From positions 607,924 through 671,923 of the forward strand of contig NZ_AP024327.1 in NCBI RefSeq assembly GCF_018408855.1: a stretch of 64,000 nt of DNA, read 5' to 3'. Below the pieces are notes generated by a model that was given only the letters and a program-made list of their open reading frames with translations, had not been told where the DNA came from and ran no database searches. The stretch comes from Caballeronia sp. NK8 (lineage in GTDB: Bacteria; Pseudomonadota; Gammaproteobacteria; Burkholderiales; Burkholderiaceae). A program made the translations under genes and the position numbers. Below are positions 53,386 to 61,951 of the stretch, piece by piece (within the stretch, counting starts at the first letter, position 1; each line of letters starts with the position of its first letter).

Positions 53386-54519
53386 TCACTTTTCTTCGAC
53401 GAGCCGCAGGTAGATATCTTCGAAACGCTCGCGCGCGCGCATCATTGTGAATTCGGCGTGGATGCGCGCCTTCGCCAGCTGGCCGAGACGGATGCGTTCG
53501 TCGGGCGCCATGTCGACGACGCGCGCGAGTCCGGCCGCGAGCGCGTCTGCGTTTTCCTTCGCGACGACGACACCCGTATTCGCGACGAGCATGGCAGCAT
53601 CGCCGACGTCGGTGACGACGCACGGCACGGCCATCGCCATCGCTTCTCCGACGACATTCGGGAATCCCTCGGTGCGCGAAGACAGGCAAAACACGTCCAT
53701 CGCTGACAGACACGCGGGCACGTCGCGCCGCTCGCCGAGCAGCACGAAGCGCGACGCGAATCCCGTCTGCGCGATCCAGTCCGCGAGTTCGCGATTGTTC
53801 GCGTCGAGATCGCGTCCGACCAGCATGAAACGCACGTCGGGATGGCGCGCGGCCAGCATGCCCGCCGCGCGCACGAAATTCTGATGATCCTTCACCGGAT
53901 GGAAGCGCCCCAGAACGCCGACGACGACCGAGCCCGCGTCGAATCCGCATTGCTCGCGGATCGCGCTGCGTTGCTCGGGCGTGGCGCTCAGGCGCGCGAC
54001 GTCGAAGCCGTTCGGCACCACCATCATGCGGCTCGCGTCGTAACCCACCGACACATGCGCCCGGCGCGACGCCTCCGCCGCGCACACGATGGTCTGCGGC
54101 ACGTAGTACGAAAGCCACGCGCAGATCTTGCGCAGCAGCACGGTCACGCGCGAGCCGCCCGAGCGGACATCGGTGGTTCGCACGCCCCAGACGATGCGCT
54201 TGTGCGCCGCGAGCCGGCCTGCCAGGCCGCCGAGAAAATCGGCGTGATACATCCACGTCTGGATGATGTCGGGGCGCACCTCGCGAATCAGTTTCACGAG
54301 CTGCCACAACGCGCGCGGAAAGCCGAGCGGCGAACGCATGCCGAGGCTGTGCACCTCGATGCCGCGCGCGGCGAGTTCTTCGCCGATTTTGCCGGTCGTC
54401 GTGAGCGAGCAGACGACGTGACGAAATCGCGGGTGTTCGATATGCGACTCGATCAGGCGCTGAAGCATGCGTTCAGCGCCGTCCGCATTGAGCGCAACGA
54501 TGACATGGAGAAGCTTCAT
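53386..54519 (-). CDS. GT4 family glycosyltransferase (377 aa)
   Basis: A GT-B enzyme starting MKLLHVIVALNADGAERMLQ. The donor domain has VVGVLGRFHPVKDHQNFVRA and SSRTEGFPNVVGEAMAMAVP with EX7E. It lies 45 bp upstream of the asnB-like gene in a second leftward operon. Start at 54519 chosen at the conserved N-terminus; an in-frame extension of 15 residues is possible. Confidence 0.89.
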   Translation of the reverse strand: MKLLHVIVALNADGAERMLQRLIESHIEHPRFRHVVCSLTTTGKIGEELAARGIEVHSLGMRSPLGFPRALWQLVKLIREVRPDIIQTWMYHADFLGGLAGRLAAHKRIVWGVRTTDVRSGGSRVTVLLRKICAWLSYYVPQTIVCAAEASRRAHVSVGYDASRMMVVPNGFDVARLSATPEQRSAIREQCGFDAGSVVVGVLGRFHPVKDHQNFVRAAGMLAARHPDVRFMLVGRDLDANNRELADWIAQTGFASRFVLLGERRDVPACLSAMDVFCLSSRTEGFPNVVGEAMAMAVPCVVTDVGDAAMLVANTGVVVAKENADALAAGLARVVDMAPDERIRLGQLAKARIHAEFTMMRARERFEDIYLRLVEEK

Positions 54520-54703
54520 GGTCCCGGCTGCCGGTTTTCTGCGATAGGCCCCGTCCCCAGGCAACCGACGCGCGCGTCGCTGGCGGCAATGCTCGTGCTG
54601 ACGGGTGTGTTTTTATGTTGATGGGCTGCCTCGCCGGAGGAATCGGGGTGTCGCGGTTTCCGGCGAGTCATCAATGTATGCCGGCGCCCCGGCACGCACT
54701 GTT

Positions 54704-54749
54704 CGACGCCCCACACGCCGGCTTGCTTGCCGGCGCGCGCGGGGCGTCG
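54704..54749 (-). terminator. Strong stem-loop behind the GINT1-like gene
   Basis: Nested arms CGACGCCCC / GGGGCGTCG (54704-54712 and 54741-54749) enclose a second stem GCCGGC-TTGCTT-GCCGGC. It starts 13 bp after the stop. There is no T tract, so it may act as an mRNA 3' end or partial terminator. Confidence 0.45.
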
Positions 54750-54762
54750 GGCGCGCTCCGCG

Positions 54763-56133
54763 TCAGGCGCGCCTCATCGCGCCGCGCCACGGATTCCATT
54801 TGCGAAGCTGAGTTTTCATATCGATGACCGTGATCGCGCCGACCGCATTCCACGTATGCAGCCCCTGACGGCCGCGCGGCGGATTGCGCACCGACAAGGT
54901 CTTCTCGGCGTAAGTCGTCGTCGTGAGCTCGGTGATCTCGCGGAACGTCAGCGCGGCGCCATATTCGCGTTCGCAGTTCTGCGCGGGGCGAATCAGGCGG
55001 TTTTGCGCATCCTTGAACAGGTTGCCGGCCATGCGCGCAAGGCGGCAATCGGAGACGACCGGATTCATCGGATGAGCGGTCCATTCCCCGAACGGGCTGT
55101 CGGAATGGAAGATCGACAGTTCGTCCCAGTTCGATCCGCCCTCTTCCGTGATGCTCGTGAACATCCACCAGGTCTTGCCGTCGTAATGAAGCGTGGTATC
55201 CGCCGCGACGACATCGCGCATGACCACCTTGTGCAATTCCCACTCGGTCGGAAACGAGGCTGCCCGGTACATCTCGATCGTGCGGTTGCCGCATGTCTCC
55301 GGAATCATGAAAATCTCGCCGTCATGCTCGAACAGAAACGGATACGACAGGTGATAGTTGCGATCGAGCACCACGCGCGGCGTTTCCTGCCACTTCTGCG
55401 TGGCCGGATCGAACGCGATATGGCTGATCACGCCGCGATTCGTGTCGTAAGGCAGGCTTTCGAAGAACAGGTGATAGTCGCCGTTCTTGCCGCGCCACAG
55501 AAAGGGATCGGCGTGGAACTGCGTCGGCATGCCGGGCAGCGTGACCCAGTTGCGACTGGCGTCGTCGTCGGCGCTGTTATCGGCGCTGCTATCGGCGCGC
55601 AGCTCGACGGGCGTGTCGGTGCGCCGGTAAGCCAGCACCCAGTGGCCGCGCTGCACGAGCAGCTTGAGCGGCTGGTTCAGCACCTTGCGGCCGAGATGCC
55701 GCAGCGCGAACCATGCCGACGTAAGTCCCGACAGATGCGCCGGCTGCGCCTTGGCGCTCACGAGCGGAAACGCATACGGCGACGCGGCGGCATCGAGACG
55801 CCGCTGCGCCCGCTCGATGAGAACGGAGACGCGCTGCAGACTCGTCTGAAGCGACTTCAGGAAGAACAGCTTCTCCGGAATCGCGACATACGATTCCGCG
55901 AGCAGGCGCATTTCGCCCGACTCCGGTGACTTCCAGACGATCTGTAGATGCGGGGTCCGGCATTGCAGCAACGTCTTCCACAGCGCTTCGATGTTCTCGT
56001 GTCCGTCGTACAGCACGACGAGCGAAGCGCGCGCAGGCGTGCTGTCGCGCGACGCGTCGTCGACTTCGTCGTAGAGCCGTTTCTCGATGCGCGTCCACCA
56101 CTGCAGCACGGGAGGATATGCGGGTTGCGCCAT
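54763..56133 (-). CDS. GINT1 C-terminal-like (five-bladed propeller) protein of polysaccharide locus (456 aa)
   Basis: The C-terminal two thirds has repeated GH43-like blades: FHADPFLWRGKNGDYHLFFE, ISHIAFDPATQKWQ, YPFLFEHDGEIFMIPETCGN, and WDELSIFHSDSPFGEWTAHP. This resembles the domain shared with glucosamine inositolphosphorylceramide transferase 1 and bacterial formyltransferase fusions. The N-terminal 150 residues (LVVLYDGHENIEALWKTLL) may be a reduced transferase-like part. No signal peptide. It may transfer or recognise a sugar of the polymer. It is the first gene of the second leftward operon. Confidence 0.72.
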   Translation of the reverse strand: MAQPAYPPVLQWWTRIEKRLYDEVDDASRDSTPARASLVVLYDGHENIEALWKTLLQCRTPHLQIVWKSPESGEMRLLAESYVAIPEKLFFLKSLQTSLQRVSVLIERAQRRLDAAASPYAFPLVSAKAQPAHLSGLTSAWFALRHLGRKVLNQPLKLLVQRGHWVLAYRRTDTPVELRADSSADNSADDDASRNWVTLPGMPTQFHADPFLWRGKNGDYHLFFESLPYDTNRGVISHIAFDPATQKWQETPRVVLDRNYHLSYPFLFEHDGEIFMIPETCGNRTIEMYRAASFPTEWELHKVVMRDVVAADTTLHYDGKTWWMFTSITEEGGSNWDELSIFHSDSPFGEWTAHPMNPVVSDCRLARMAGNLFKDAQNRLIRPAQNCEREYGAALTFREITELTTTTYAEKTLSVRNPPRGRQGLHTWNAVGAITVIDMKTQLRKWNPWRGAMRRA

Positions 56134-56446
56134 TTTGTGTCCCTCAGACAGCGGCAGTTTTGCCAGTCGACCGACTTGCCGTCCTTAGCTAAATGCTTAA
56201 CTGCCTTTATATATGTGTTGTGAGCCGGCGTTTATTGAAGTGATGAAAAGTCCTTTCACATGGTGCCGGCGAAGAAAGACTAAAGTCTGGGGAAAGTGCG
56301 TGCGGTGCGCTATCGCACACAGTTGCGACAGCTAATTAATGCGAGGAGATTTGAACGGCTGTGCCGGAGACGGCGTGCCCGGGTGGCTCGTCGCCGCTAT
56401 CGGGGAAATGCCTAAGCTTTTGATCGGACGAAGAAAATACGACGAA
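56134..56446. other. Non-coding region upstream of the GINT1-like operon
   Basis: About 310 bases with no gene. AT-rich around 56190-56215 (TATATATG), where the promoter of the leftward operon probably lies. The plus-strand ORF at 56339-56542 runs antisense to the small membrane protein gene and is not believed. Confidence 0.45.
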
Positions 56447-56635
56447 TCAGGGTGCTTCGTCGCGGCGCACGGCGACCTCGCGCCACTTGCGATACCACGT
56501 GGGCCGCCTGTGACCCGCCTCTTCGTCTGCCTTATGTTTTGAGGACGGCGCGAATATGATTTCGAGCACGGCCAGCAATGCCAGACCGATTATTGCGAAA
56601 AAGACAATTGCGCCGATGACACCGACCACAGACAT
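56447..56635 (-). CDS. Small single-span membrane protein (62 aa)
   Basis: One membrane helix (VIGAIVFFAIIGLALLAVLEII) is followed by a charged cytoplasmic tail. The ATG has a near-ideal GGAGGAAG upstream, so it is very likely translated. The segment FFAIIGLALLAVLEIIFAPSS parallels the small protein at 57067. No function known. It may be a membrane regulator; this is speculation. Confidence 0.72.
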   Translation of the reverse strand: MSVVGVIGAIVFFAIIGLALLAVLEIIFAPSSKHKADEEAGHRRPTWYRKWREVAVRRDEAP

Positions 56636-56810
56636 GCTTCCTCCGCGCTTGCCGTGTTATATCAAGCTTTTGATAAAACACGCCGCTGAAAGTTTTGACG
56701 GAAAGAATTTTTTGTTTATTACTAATTCTATCACACAGCGAATCCGCCAATTTTCCGTGCGATGGTCACCATGTATGATTTTCAGACGGCGCTCATCGGT
56801 GCAAAGCCCT

Positions 56811-56939
56811 GAACAGAAGGGTGAAAGCACCTCTGTTCCGCTGACCGAACGAGGGCCGTGGCCAATCGCGTCGGGGTTTCGTCGATGACTCCGCGATGCC
56901 GCGAGATCAGCCCGGTCTCGGAAACCGATACGGGCTTTT
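56811..56939 (+). ncRNA. Candidate small RNA or structured leader with terminator
   Basis: A stem-loop at 56811-56838 (GAACAGA...TCTGTTC with inner GGTG/CACC and an AAAG loop) and a terminator-type hairpin at 56909-56936 followed by T4 lie in a region with no gene on the plus strand. The upstream 100 bp are AT-rich (TTTTTTGTTTATTACTAATTC). No known RNA family is recognised. The start is not determined. Confidence 0.3.
56909..56939 (+). terminator. Orphan intrinsic terminator
   Basis: AGCCC-G-GTCTCGG / CCGATAC-GGGCT with an AAA loop, one bulged G and one mismatch, then TTTT. No plus-strand gene precedes it. Confidence 0.5.
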
Positions 56940-57066
56940 AATCCCTTACAGGTTTTCGAAAGGGAGATTGCGCGACCGGAATGAATTACGTCCGATATGG
57001 ACGTATGTTAGACAGCCGCAAGCCCATTTCTCGAAGAGTTTCAGTTGCTACTCGAAACACCCTGAT

Positions 57067-57195
57067 TCAGGCGATCCGTTCTCCCTCCGCCTCTTTGTCC
57101 GAGGACGTCAAGAGAATGTCCGCTACCGCCAACAGCGAAAGGCTGATCACGGCGACGAAGCCGACCGTGCCGGCGAACATGCTGACGAGCTTCAT
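57067..57195 (-). CDS. Small single-span membrane protein, paralogue of 56447-56635 (42 aa)
   Basis: A short gene with a strong ribosome binding site (GGAGGAAACC before ATG at 57195). The product starts MKLVSMFAGTVGFVAVIS, has one helix through LLAVADILL and ends in a charged tail SSDKEAEGERIA. Helix and junction (LALLAVLEII versus LSLLAVADIL, then SSxKxA) match the 62-residue neighbour. It is too short to be called by many gene finders. Confidence 0.65.
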   Translation of the reverse strand: MKLVSMFAGTVGFVAVISLSLLAVADILLTSSDKEAEGERIA

Positions 57196-57403
57196 GGTTT
57201 CCTCCGCCATCCGAAAGGGCGAATGCAGCCGTGCTCACGCTTCGCGGCGATTCGTCGGATCGTACAACGGGCGCCAGCGGCCGCTCCATCGGTAGCATAG
57301 GCGCAACTTCGCCGAAAAAGTATTCATTTCGCAGCGAAATACGCGCTCGCCCCTTTTCGGCAGACGAGAAGGGGGATGGTCCGGTCGTCTATATCAGCTC
57401 ATG

Positions 57404-57850
57404 TCAGCGCCAGCGCCTGCCAGTTCCCGTCGAGACATCCTGTTGCGCGCCGTTGTGACTCCACGCCGACCGCGTGTCGCGCGCGCTGCCGCCGATCGCG
57501 CGATTCAGAATGGCCCGCGTGCCCGGCGTGGTGCCGAGGTGAGCCAGTTGCGACGCCTCGACCCATGACAGGTCGCGAAACCGGCCGCCCGCTTCCGGAC
57601 GCGGTTGCGCGTCGTCCGGTATCGCGATGCGAAACACATGGTGCAAGTGATGCGCCGAAGGCTGCTGAAACAGGAAGGCTGCGGCGCTCGCCGCGACGCC
57701 GGTGTCTTCGTGCAGCGCCCGGATCGCTGCAACGATGGTCAATTCTTCATGTCCTACTGTCCCGCCCGGAAGCAGCCACGGACCGCCGCGCTCCCGAACC
57801 AGAAGCACTGACTGGTGACGTACCAGCAGCACTGTCGCTCGATCTCTCAT
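57404..57850 (-). CDS. Nudix hydrolase with degenerate Nudix box (148 aa)
   Basis: WLLPGGTVGHEELTIVAA followed by IRALHEDTGV is a Nudix box in which the REUxEE core reads RALHED, so one catalytic Glu is replaced by Ala and one by Asp. Activity may be weak or altered. Start at MRDRATVLLVRH with GGAG about 8 nt upstream; a longer form from 57928 is possible. The C-terminal 30 residues are Arg/Ser-rich and may not fold. Stands alone. Confidence 0.75.
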   Translation of the reverse strand: MRDRATVLLVRHQSVLLVRERGGPWLLPGGTVGHEELTIVAAIRALHEDTGVAASAAAFLFQQPSAHHLHHVFRIAIPDDAQPRPEAGGRFRDLSWVEASQLAHLGTTPGTRAILNRAIGGSARDTRSAWSHNGAQQDVSTGTGRRWR

Positions 57851-58124
57851 CCCCGTCTCCGTGATGCACCCGAGTTCGATATCGAACCGAAGACGCGATC
57901 CGGCGCTGCGATGTGCCGTTTTTTCCATTTCGCAGACGATTGGATCGGAACTTTGAACCGGTGTGCACACACGATCTTCACAGTCTTCGGCACGCTGCGC
58001 AATCCGTGGAGGGCCCACGTAAGTGCGTAGTCCCACACGCAGCGTGCGTTCGACGGAGGTGCGGAGAGGCTGCGGCCGCGCGTACTGCTTCGAACGCGCG
58101 GCCGGAGTCAGGTCGATGGCGACG

Positions 58125-60239
58125 TCATCGACCGAGGGCGGGATCGCTCATGCTGTCGCGGCCCGTCTCGACGTGACCGGCGAGGCGTCGCAGAAACGCG
58201 CGATCGGTGTCGACCCTGATTTCGACGTCGTACCAGCCGTGCGCGTCGCGCAGATCGAGATAGACCTGCTCGGTGTCGCCGCCCCGCACGCGCCGCGTGA
58301 TCGTCTTCGACGGATCGTAGGCATTGGTCACGCTGAAGGTGCACGCGGCCGTCCCGCGATTTTCGAGGCGCAATTGCAGATTGCCGTTCGCAACGTCGTA
58401 GCCCTCTCTGACTTCCGGCGCGGCCTGTTCGCGCGACCACCAGCCATGCTGCTGCGCGCCGGCCTTTCCCGCGATCCGTCGGAGGAAACCGTTCGGACCG
58501 TGTACGACGAAATCGAAGCTGCCGTCCGGATTCGCCGCGACGCGGTCCGCAAGACGCTTGCGGGCTTCGACCGTATAGGTGCGCGGCGCCTCCGTGCTGG
58601 CGTTGCGATAGAGCAGAAAGACCGCGCCCGCGCTGCCCGTATTGACGAAATCGAACGAAACTGCCTCTTTCGACGCATCCGCGCGCGTCCGCACGAAAAG
58701 CTCGTACGGCAAGGCGCGCGCGGGGCGCACGCCGGACTCCTGCTTCGGCATCGTCTGCGCGACGGGCGGCACGGGCACGTAGTCCTGATGCCGCAGCTTG
58801 TCGGGCGGAAAGTAGCCGCTCGTTGCCGGCAACTCGGGCATCGCGCTGTTCGGATTGCGGAAATCGAAGGCGGAGGTCAAATCGCCGCTGATCGCCCGAC
58901 GCCACGGCGAGATGTTCGGCTCGGCCAGATCGTGCGCGCGGCCGAAGCGCTTCTGGATGAAGCGGATCACCGAGGTATGGTCGAAGGTCTCGGAGCAGAC
59001 CCAGCCGCCCTTCGACCACGGCGACACGACGAGCATCGGTACGCGCGCGCCCAGGCCGTAGGGGCCGCTCGCGTACTTCGCGCTGCCCGCGAAGATCTCG
59101 GCGCTCGTATCGACGGTCGAAAGACCGTTGGCGCTCGACGTCGGCGGGAACGGCGGCACGAGGTGATCGAAGAAGCCGTCGTTCTCGTCGTAATTGATGA
59201 GCAGCGCCGTCTTGCTCCACACATCCGGATTCGATGTCAGCACCTGCAAGACCTGATCGACGTACCAGGCGCCATAGTTCGCCGGCCAGTTGGGATGCTC
59301 GGAGAACGCTTCGGGCGCGACGATCCACGAGACTTGCGGCAGCGTGCCGCTCGCAACGTCGCGCTTGAGGATCGCGAAGTAGTCGTCGCCGGCGGCCGCG
59401 TTGGTGCCGCGCCGCGCCTTTTCGTAGAGCGGGCTGCCGGGCTGCGCGTTCTGATATTGCGTGAAGTAGAGCAGCGAGTTGTCGCCGTAGTTGCCGATGT
59501 AGGCGTCGTTGGTCCAGCCCCACGAATTTTTCGCGTCGAGCCCGGTGCCAATGTCCTGATAGATCTTCCACGAAACGCCCGCGCGCTCCAGCACTTCGGG
59601 AAACGTGGACCAGCCGTAGCCCGCTTCCGCATTGTCGACGACCGGACCGCCACCCGCGCCGTCATTGCCGACATAGCCGGTCCACATGTAGTAGCGGTTC
59701 GGATCGGTCGATGTGTTGGTCGAGCAGTGGTAGGCGTCGCAAATCGTGAACGCGTCGGCGAGCTGATAGTGGAACGGGATGTCGTCGCGCTTCAGGTACG
59801 CCATCGTCGTCGTGCTCTTGAACGGTACCCACTGGTCATACAGTCCGCCGTGAAACGCGCCCTGCCCGCTCACCCAGTCGTGCGGCAGGTCCTGCAGGAA
59901 CTGCAGGCCGAGGTTCGACGCGCCCGGATGAAACGGCAGCACCTCGCCCGCGCCTGCCGCGATCGGCTGGTTGAAGACCGGCTTGCCGTTCGGCAACGTC
60001 ACCGCGCTCTTGTCGCCGAAGCCGCGCACGCCGCGCAAGCTGCCGAAGTAATGGTCGAACGAGCGATTCTCCTGCATGAGCACGACGATATGCTCGATGT
60101 CCTCGATCGATCCATGCCGGTTGTTCGCGGGAATCGCGAGCGCCTGGCGGATGCCGAGCGGCATCACGCTCAACGCGGCGCTCGCGCCTGCGGCCTCGAC
60201 GGCCATGCGCAGAAAGTCACGACGGTTCTTGTTTTTCAT
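58125..60239 (-). CDS. plcN: Phosphocholine-type phospholipase C, Tat-exported (704 aa)
   Basis: A Tat signal (NRRDFLRMAVEAAGASAALS) precedes the phosphoesterase domain with IVVLMQENRSFDHYFG and FHYQLADAFTICDAYHCS, hallmark segments of the PlcH/PlcN family. About two thirds along, two C-terminal DUF756 domains begin near RPARALPYELFVRTR. The length (about 700) matches. It hydrolyses phosphatidylcholine or related lipids outside the cell, freeing phosphate. Haemolytic and non-haemolytic forms cannot be separated with certainty from sequence. Confidence 0.92.
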   Translation of the reverse strand: MKNKNRRDFLRMAVEAAGASAALSVMPLGIRQALAIPANNRHGSIEDIEHIVVLMQENRSFDHYFGSLRGVRGFGDKSAVTLPNGKPVFNQPIAAGAGEVLPFHPGASNLGLQFLQDLPHDWVSGQGAFHGGLYDQWVPFKSTTTMAYLKRDDIPFHYQLADAFTICDAYHCSTNTSTDPNRYYMWTGYVGNDGAGGGPVVDNAEAGYGWSTFPEVLERAGVSWKIYQDIGTGLDAKNSWGWTNDAYIGNYGDNSLLYFTQYQNAQPGSPLYEKARRGTNAAAGDDYFAILKRDVASGTLPQVSWIVAPEAFSEHPNWPANYGAWYVDQVLQVLTSNPDVWSKTALLINYDENDGFFDHLVPPFPPTSSANGLSTVDTSAEIFAGSAKYASGPYGLGARVPMLVVSPWSKGGWVCSETFDHTSVIRFIQKRFGRAHDLAEPNISPWRRAISGDLTSAFDFRNPNSAMPELPATSGYFPPDKLRHQDYVPVPPVAQTMPKQESGVRPARALPYELFVRTRADASKEAVSFDFVNTGSAGAVFLLYRNASTEAPRTYTVEARKRLADRVAANPDGSFDFVVHGPNGFLRRIAGKAGAQQHGWWSREQAAPEVREGYDVANGNLQLRLENRGTAACTFSVTNAYDPSKTITRRVRGGDTEQVYLDLRDAHGWYDVEIRVDTDRAFLRRLAGHVETGRDSMSDPALGR

Positions 60240-60270
60240 TTGTTTCGCGGGGGGAAGTGAAGAGGAAAGG

Positions 60271-60540
60271 TCAGTCGACCGTGTGAATCACGGGTATCGC
60301 GAGCGGCTCGGACGCAGTCCGTGCCAAGGCGGGTCGCGTGGGTTGATCGGATGCGCCGTTTGTGGCTTGCCTGGCCCAGTCCTGGAGTTCGCTCGTTGCG
60401 GGTACGACGGACGGCTCGCTGCGCGCCGCGTCGACTGATGAGGACGACTCCGGTTCCGGCTTGCTACAGGCGCAAACGATTGCGCAGGCGCAGACGATGA
60501 ATCGCGCCACGATGACGTGGCGGCTCGGAACAATCGACAT
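60271..60540 (-). CDS. Small putative lipoprotein (89 aa)
   Basis: The N-terminus (ARFIVCACAIVCACSKPEPE) has a hydrophobic stretch and a lipobox-like IVCAC ending at a Cys followed by Ser. The rest is low-complexity and charged. It lies 31 bp upstream of the phospholipase gene in the same direction, so it is probably co-transcribed. It might aid secretion or anchoring, but nothing shows this directly. Confidence 0.6.
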   Translation of the reverse strand: MSIVPSRHVIVARFIVCACAIVCACSKPEPESSSSVDAARSEPSVVPATSELQDWARQATNGASDQPTRPALARTASEPLAIPVIHTVD

Positions 60541-60666
60541 CGGGAATCTCCGGCTTCAGTCGTGCAGATGAACGCAGCGCTGCGAAGCTTAGCCACGGCT
60601 TGTGTAAGCAATGTGACCGGAGCGCGATACCATAGGGCGACATGACATCGAGAGGACGACAAGAGC

Positions 60667-61932
60667 GTGATACAGCGTGACGATGCAGGCGCAGAGCTTC
60701 CAAGGAACCACACGGCAGATATCCGATCCGATGATTCCGAACGCCGGCAAGCGCTCATGCTCGCGATGGCGCTGTCGCTTGGCAGCGCCATCGCGCTCGG
60801 GCTCGCGCGCTTTTCCTACGCGCTGCTGCTGCCGCCCATGCGCCTTGACCTCGCGTGGAACTTCGCGCAAGCCGGCGCGATGAACACGGCCAACGCGTTC
60901 GGCTATCTGCTCGGCGCGCTCGCGTTCTCCCGACTGTCGATGCGCGTGGCGTCGCGAACATTGTTCGTCGCCGGTTGCGTTCTGACGGCCGTGCTGATGG
61001 CGGCGAGCGGCGCAACGGTCGATACTGACGCCCTGCTCGCGCTGCGCGTCGCGACGGGCATCGGCAGTGCGTTGATCTTCGTGAGTGGTGGCGTGCTGGC
61101 GGCACGGCTCGCGTCGACGTCGCCGCGCGACGCGGGGCTCGTGATCGGCCTTTATTACGGCGGCACCGGCTGGGGCATCGTGATTTCGTCGGTGGTGGTT
61201 CCGCTTGCGGTGCTGCCCGTCACGCACGGCTGGCGCTTCGCATGGCTCGCTCTCGCCGTGGCGTGTGCCGCGTTTTCCGGCATCGCGGTCTGGGCCGCGC
61301 GCCGGATCGAAACCGCGCACGCGCATCCGACGGCGCGTCACGGCGCGCACGCTTCATCGGGCGTCGTGGTGCAAAGACGGCGCTTCGCGCTCGTGCTCGC
61401 CGGTTATGGATGCTTCGGGATCGGCTATATCGGCTACATGACCTTTATCGTCGCCCTGCTTCGCAACGCGGGCATGAGCGCCGGCGTGGTGAGCGGCTTC
61501 TATATTCTTCTGGGCGTGGCGACGGTCGTATCGGCGCGGATGTGGTCGGGGCTACTCGATCGCATGCGCGGCGGACAGGCGCTCGCGATCCTCAACGCGC
61601 TGCTCGCGGCCGCGACGGTCATCCCCGCGCTGCTCGCGCATCCGCTGGCGGCGTTCGTTTCCGGTACGCTGTTTGGGGCGACGTTTTTGTCCGCGGTGGC
61701 GTCGACCACGGCGTTCGTTCGGCACAACCTGCCGGCCAGTCAATGGCCGCGAGGAATCAACGCCTTCACGATCGTGTTCGCGCTCGGACAGATCGTCGGA
61801 CCGGTGGTGATCGGCCGGGTTTCGGACAGCGTGGGGCTGACCCGCGGGCTCGTCTATTCGGCGCTCGTGCTCGCGGCGGGCGCGTTGCTCGCGGGTTGCC
61901 AGAAGCCTCTGTATAAGCAGGATTCCGAATGA
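60667..61932 (+). CDS. YbfB/YjiJ-type MFS transporter (421 aa)
   Basis: About 30 hydrophilic residues precede twelve helices. MALSLGSAIALGLARFSYALLLPPMR is the YbfB family opening (shown in part), followed by GAMNTANAFGYLLGAL and GLYYGGTGWGIVIS. GTG start at 60667 with GAGGA 10 nt upstream; ATG at 60757 is an alternative. Substrate unknown. Divergent from the lipoprotein/phospholipase genes and convergent with rep. Confidence 0.85.
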   Translation: MIQRDDAGAELPRNHTADIRSDDSERRQALMLAMALSLGSAIALGLARFSYALLLPPMRLDLAWNFAQAGAMNTANAFGYLLGALAFSRLSMRVASRTLFVAGCVLTAVLMAASGATVDTDALLALRVATGIGSALIFVSGGVLAARLASTSPRDAGLVIGLYYGGTGWGIVISSVVVPLAVLPVTHGWRFAWLALAVACAAFSGIAVWAARRIETAHAHPTARHGAHASSGVVVQRRRFALVLAGYGCFGIGYIGYMTFIVALLRNAGMSAGVVSGFYILLGVATVVSARMWSGLLDRMRGGQALAILNALLAAATVIPALLAHPLAAFVSGTLFGATFLSAVASTTAFVRHNLPASQWPRGINAFTIVFALGQIVGPVVIGRVSDSVGLTRGLVYSALVLAAGALLAGCQKPLYKQDSE

Positions 61933-61951
61933 ATTTGTGACGTCCGGACGA

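Noticed and set aside
56811..56840. Cyclic-di-GMP riboswitch suggested by GCAAAGCC nearby
   Set aside because: The second conserved half and the tetraloop-receptor arrangement are missing, so only a generic structured RNA is proposed.
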